A stretch of DNA of 64,000 nucleotides. Source: an uncultured Lachnospiraceae bacterium. Its GTDB lineage: Bacteria > Bacillota > Clostridia > Lachnospirales > Lachnospiraceae. Under the pieces are notes generated by a model. That model saw only the letters and a list, made by a program, of their open reading frames with translations. It was not told the DNA's origin and made no database searches. This document shows, piece after piece, positions 63,555 to 64,000 of this stretch. Position 1 is the stretch's first letter. Every line of letters starts with the position of its first letter. The stretch is from NCBI GenBank assembly GCA_910584325.1, contig CAJTZH010000001.1, positions 1 to 64,000 on the forward strand, read 5' to 3'. The position numbers and the translations under genes were made by a program.

Positions 63555-64000
63555 TTATTTTTCCAGATTTAAAACTGCAATACTCCATGGAAAACTTTTA
63601 CAAAAAATTATTTTTCCATCAAATTGTGTTCTTACGAATCTTTTAAACTTTCTATACGTCCAATGATTTATATGATCTATCGGGTTGCCAAATCTTCTGA
63701 CATTTTTTAGAGCTATCAAGTTACCCATACAGAACCATGGTTCATTTGGAACTGTAATCAATACATACTTTTTACCTACTCTTAACAACTCAAGCACTGC
63801 TCTCTCCGGTTGCTGAAGATGCTCCAGAACTTCTGTACAAATAACTATATCTGCAAAATCATCTTCAAATGGCATATCATAAATATCACCTTGAATATAT
63901 TCAGCCTTGGGATTCATTTCTTTTGCGATATCCAATGCCTCCCGGGTGTATTCTAATCCTTTTATTTTGATACTATTAATACTTTCAAGTAATATATTAT
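63555..64000 (-). CDS. Class I SAM methyltransferase, 5' end beyond the window
   Basis: The visible 147 codons run from the window edge at 64000 to the stop at 63555; a TTG near 63935 could be mistaken for a start but the frame stays open and reads like the family beyond it. Post-I region YIQGDIYDMPFEDDFADIVICTEVLEHL is characteristic of class I methyltransferases, and MFTKY-like helices follow. Such genes in glycan clusters often methylate a sugar or lipid carrier; the target is not known. It precedes the GtrA-like gene. Confidence 0.8.
   Translation of the reverse strand, partial: NILLESINSIKIKGLEYTREALDIAKEMNPKAEYIQGDIYDMPFEDDFADIVICTEVLEHLQQPERAVLELLRVGKKYVLITVPNEPWFCMGNLIALKNVRRFGNPIDHINHWTYRKFKRFVRTQFDGKIIFCKSFPWSIAVLNLEK

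Noticed and set aside
1..64000. CRISPR arrays, insertion sequences, rRNA
   Set aside because: No regular direct repeats with spacers, no transposase reading frames and no rRNA-like stretches were found.

Overview
The window reads as a chromosome segment of an anaerobic, spore-forming Firmicute, most likely a Lachnospiraceae member (Clostridia). The basis is a Bacillus/Clostridium-type gene order (pth-mfd-spoVT, then rqcP-yabP-yabQ-divIC-tRNA-Met-spoIIE-tilS-hpt-ftsH), sporulation-type promoters, Firmicute-type LexA boxes, strong AGGAGG ribosome binding sites and many DUF4214 and GT-C type surface-glycan genes. Most genes lie on the minus strand.

Layout. 1-6.2 kb: end of a YhaM-like nuclease gene, a membrane-anchored HtrA-like protein that has lost catalytic residues, then mutS2 with a two-component system on the plus strand. 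6.2-19 kb: housekeeping and metabolic genes (trmL, cheX, an aminotransferase/Lrp/AIR-synthase-like trio, a Prli42-like microprotein, a DnaQ-type exonuclease, a radical SAM protein, a GGDEF protein, a serine hydrolase, ridA, a MIF-like gene, ldh). 19-22.3 kb: an SGNH-like membrane protein with altered catalytic residues, a GH13 amylase and a candidate structured RNA. 22.3-33.6 kb: the conserved sporulation/division/tRNA block, including a spoIIE gene without its membrane domain but with a Spo0A-type promoter. 33.6-37.4 kb: nucleotide-sugar genes for envelope building (a shortened glmU, galE, glmM).

37.4-45 kb is the accessory part. It holds a toxin-antitoxin-chaperone (TAC) locus with a SecB-like chaperone, whose toxin gene carries an in-frame stop. 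It also holds an SOS-controlled cassette: two near-identical LexA boxes, each sitting inside a promoter spacer, drive a zinc-ribbon microprotein and an operon of two unrecognised proteins plus a GH25 lysozyme. The second promoter is followed by a long leader that folds into a terminator. A decayed acyltransferase gene follows.

45-64 kb is a surface polysaccharide region: GDP-mannose supply (manC and a three-domain manC-cupin-manA fusion), gmd and rmd for a GDP-6-deoxyhexose, an AraC regulator, glf for UDP-galactofuranose, a GtrA-type flippase, two GT-C-like membrane proteins, a methyltransferase, and large secreted proteins (an M6 metalloprotease and two DUF4214 proteins with glycosidase-type domains).

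The strongest candidate for an undescribed system is the LexA-controlled cassette at 41.9-44.2 kb. The TAC locus is the second. All functional calls come from reading the sequence and recalling families; no database search was run.
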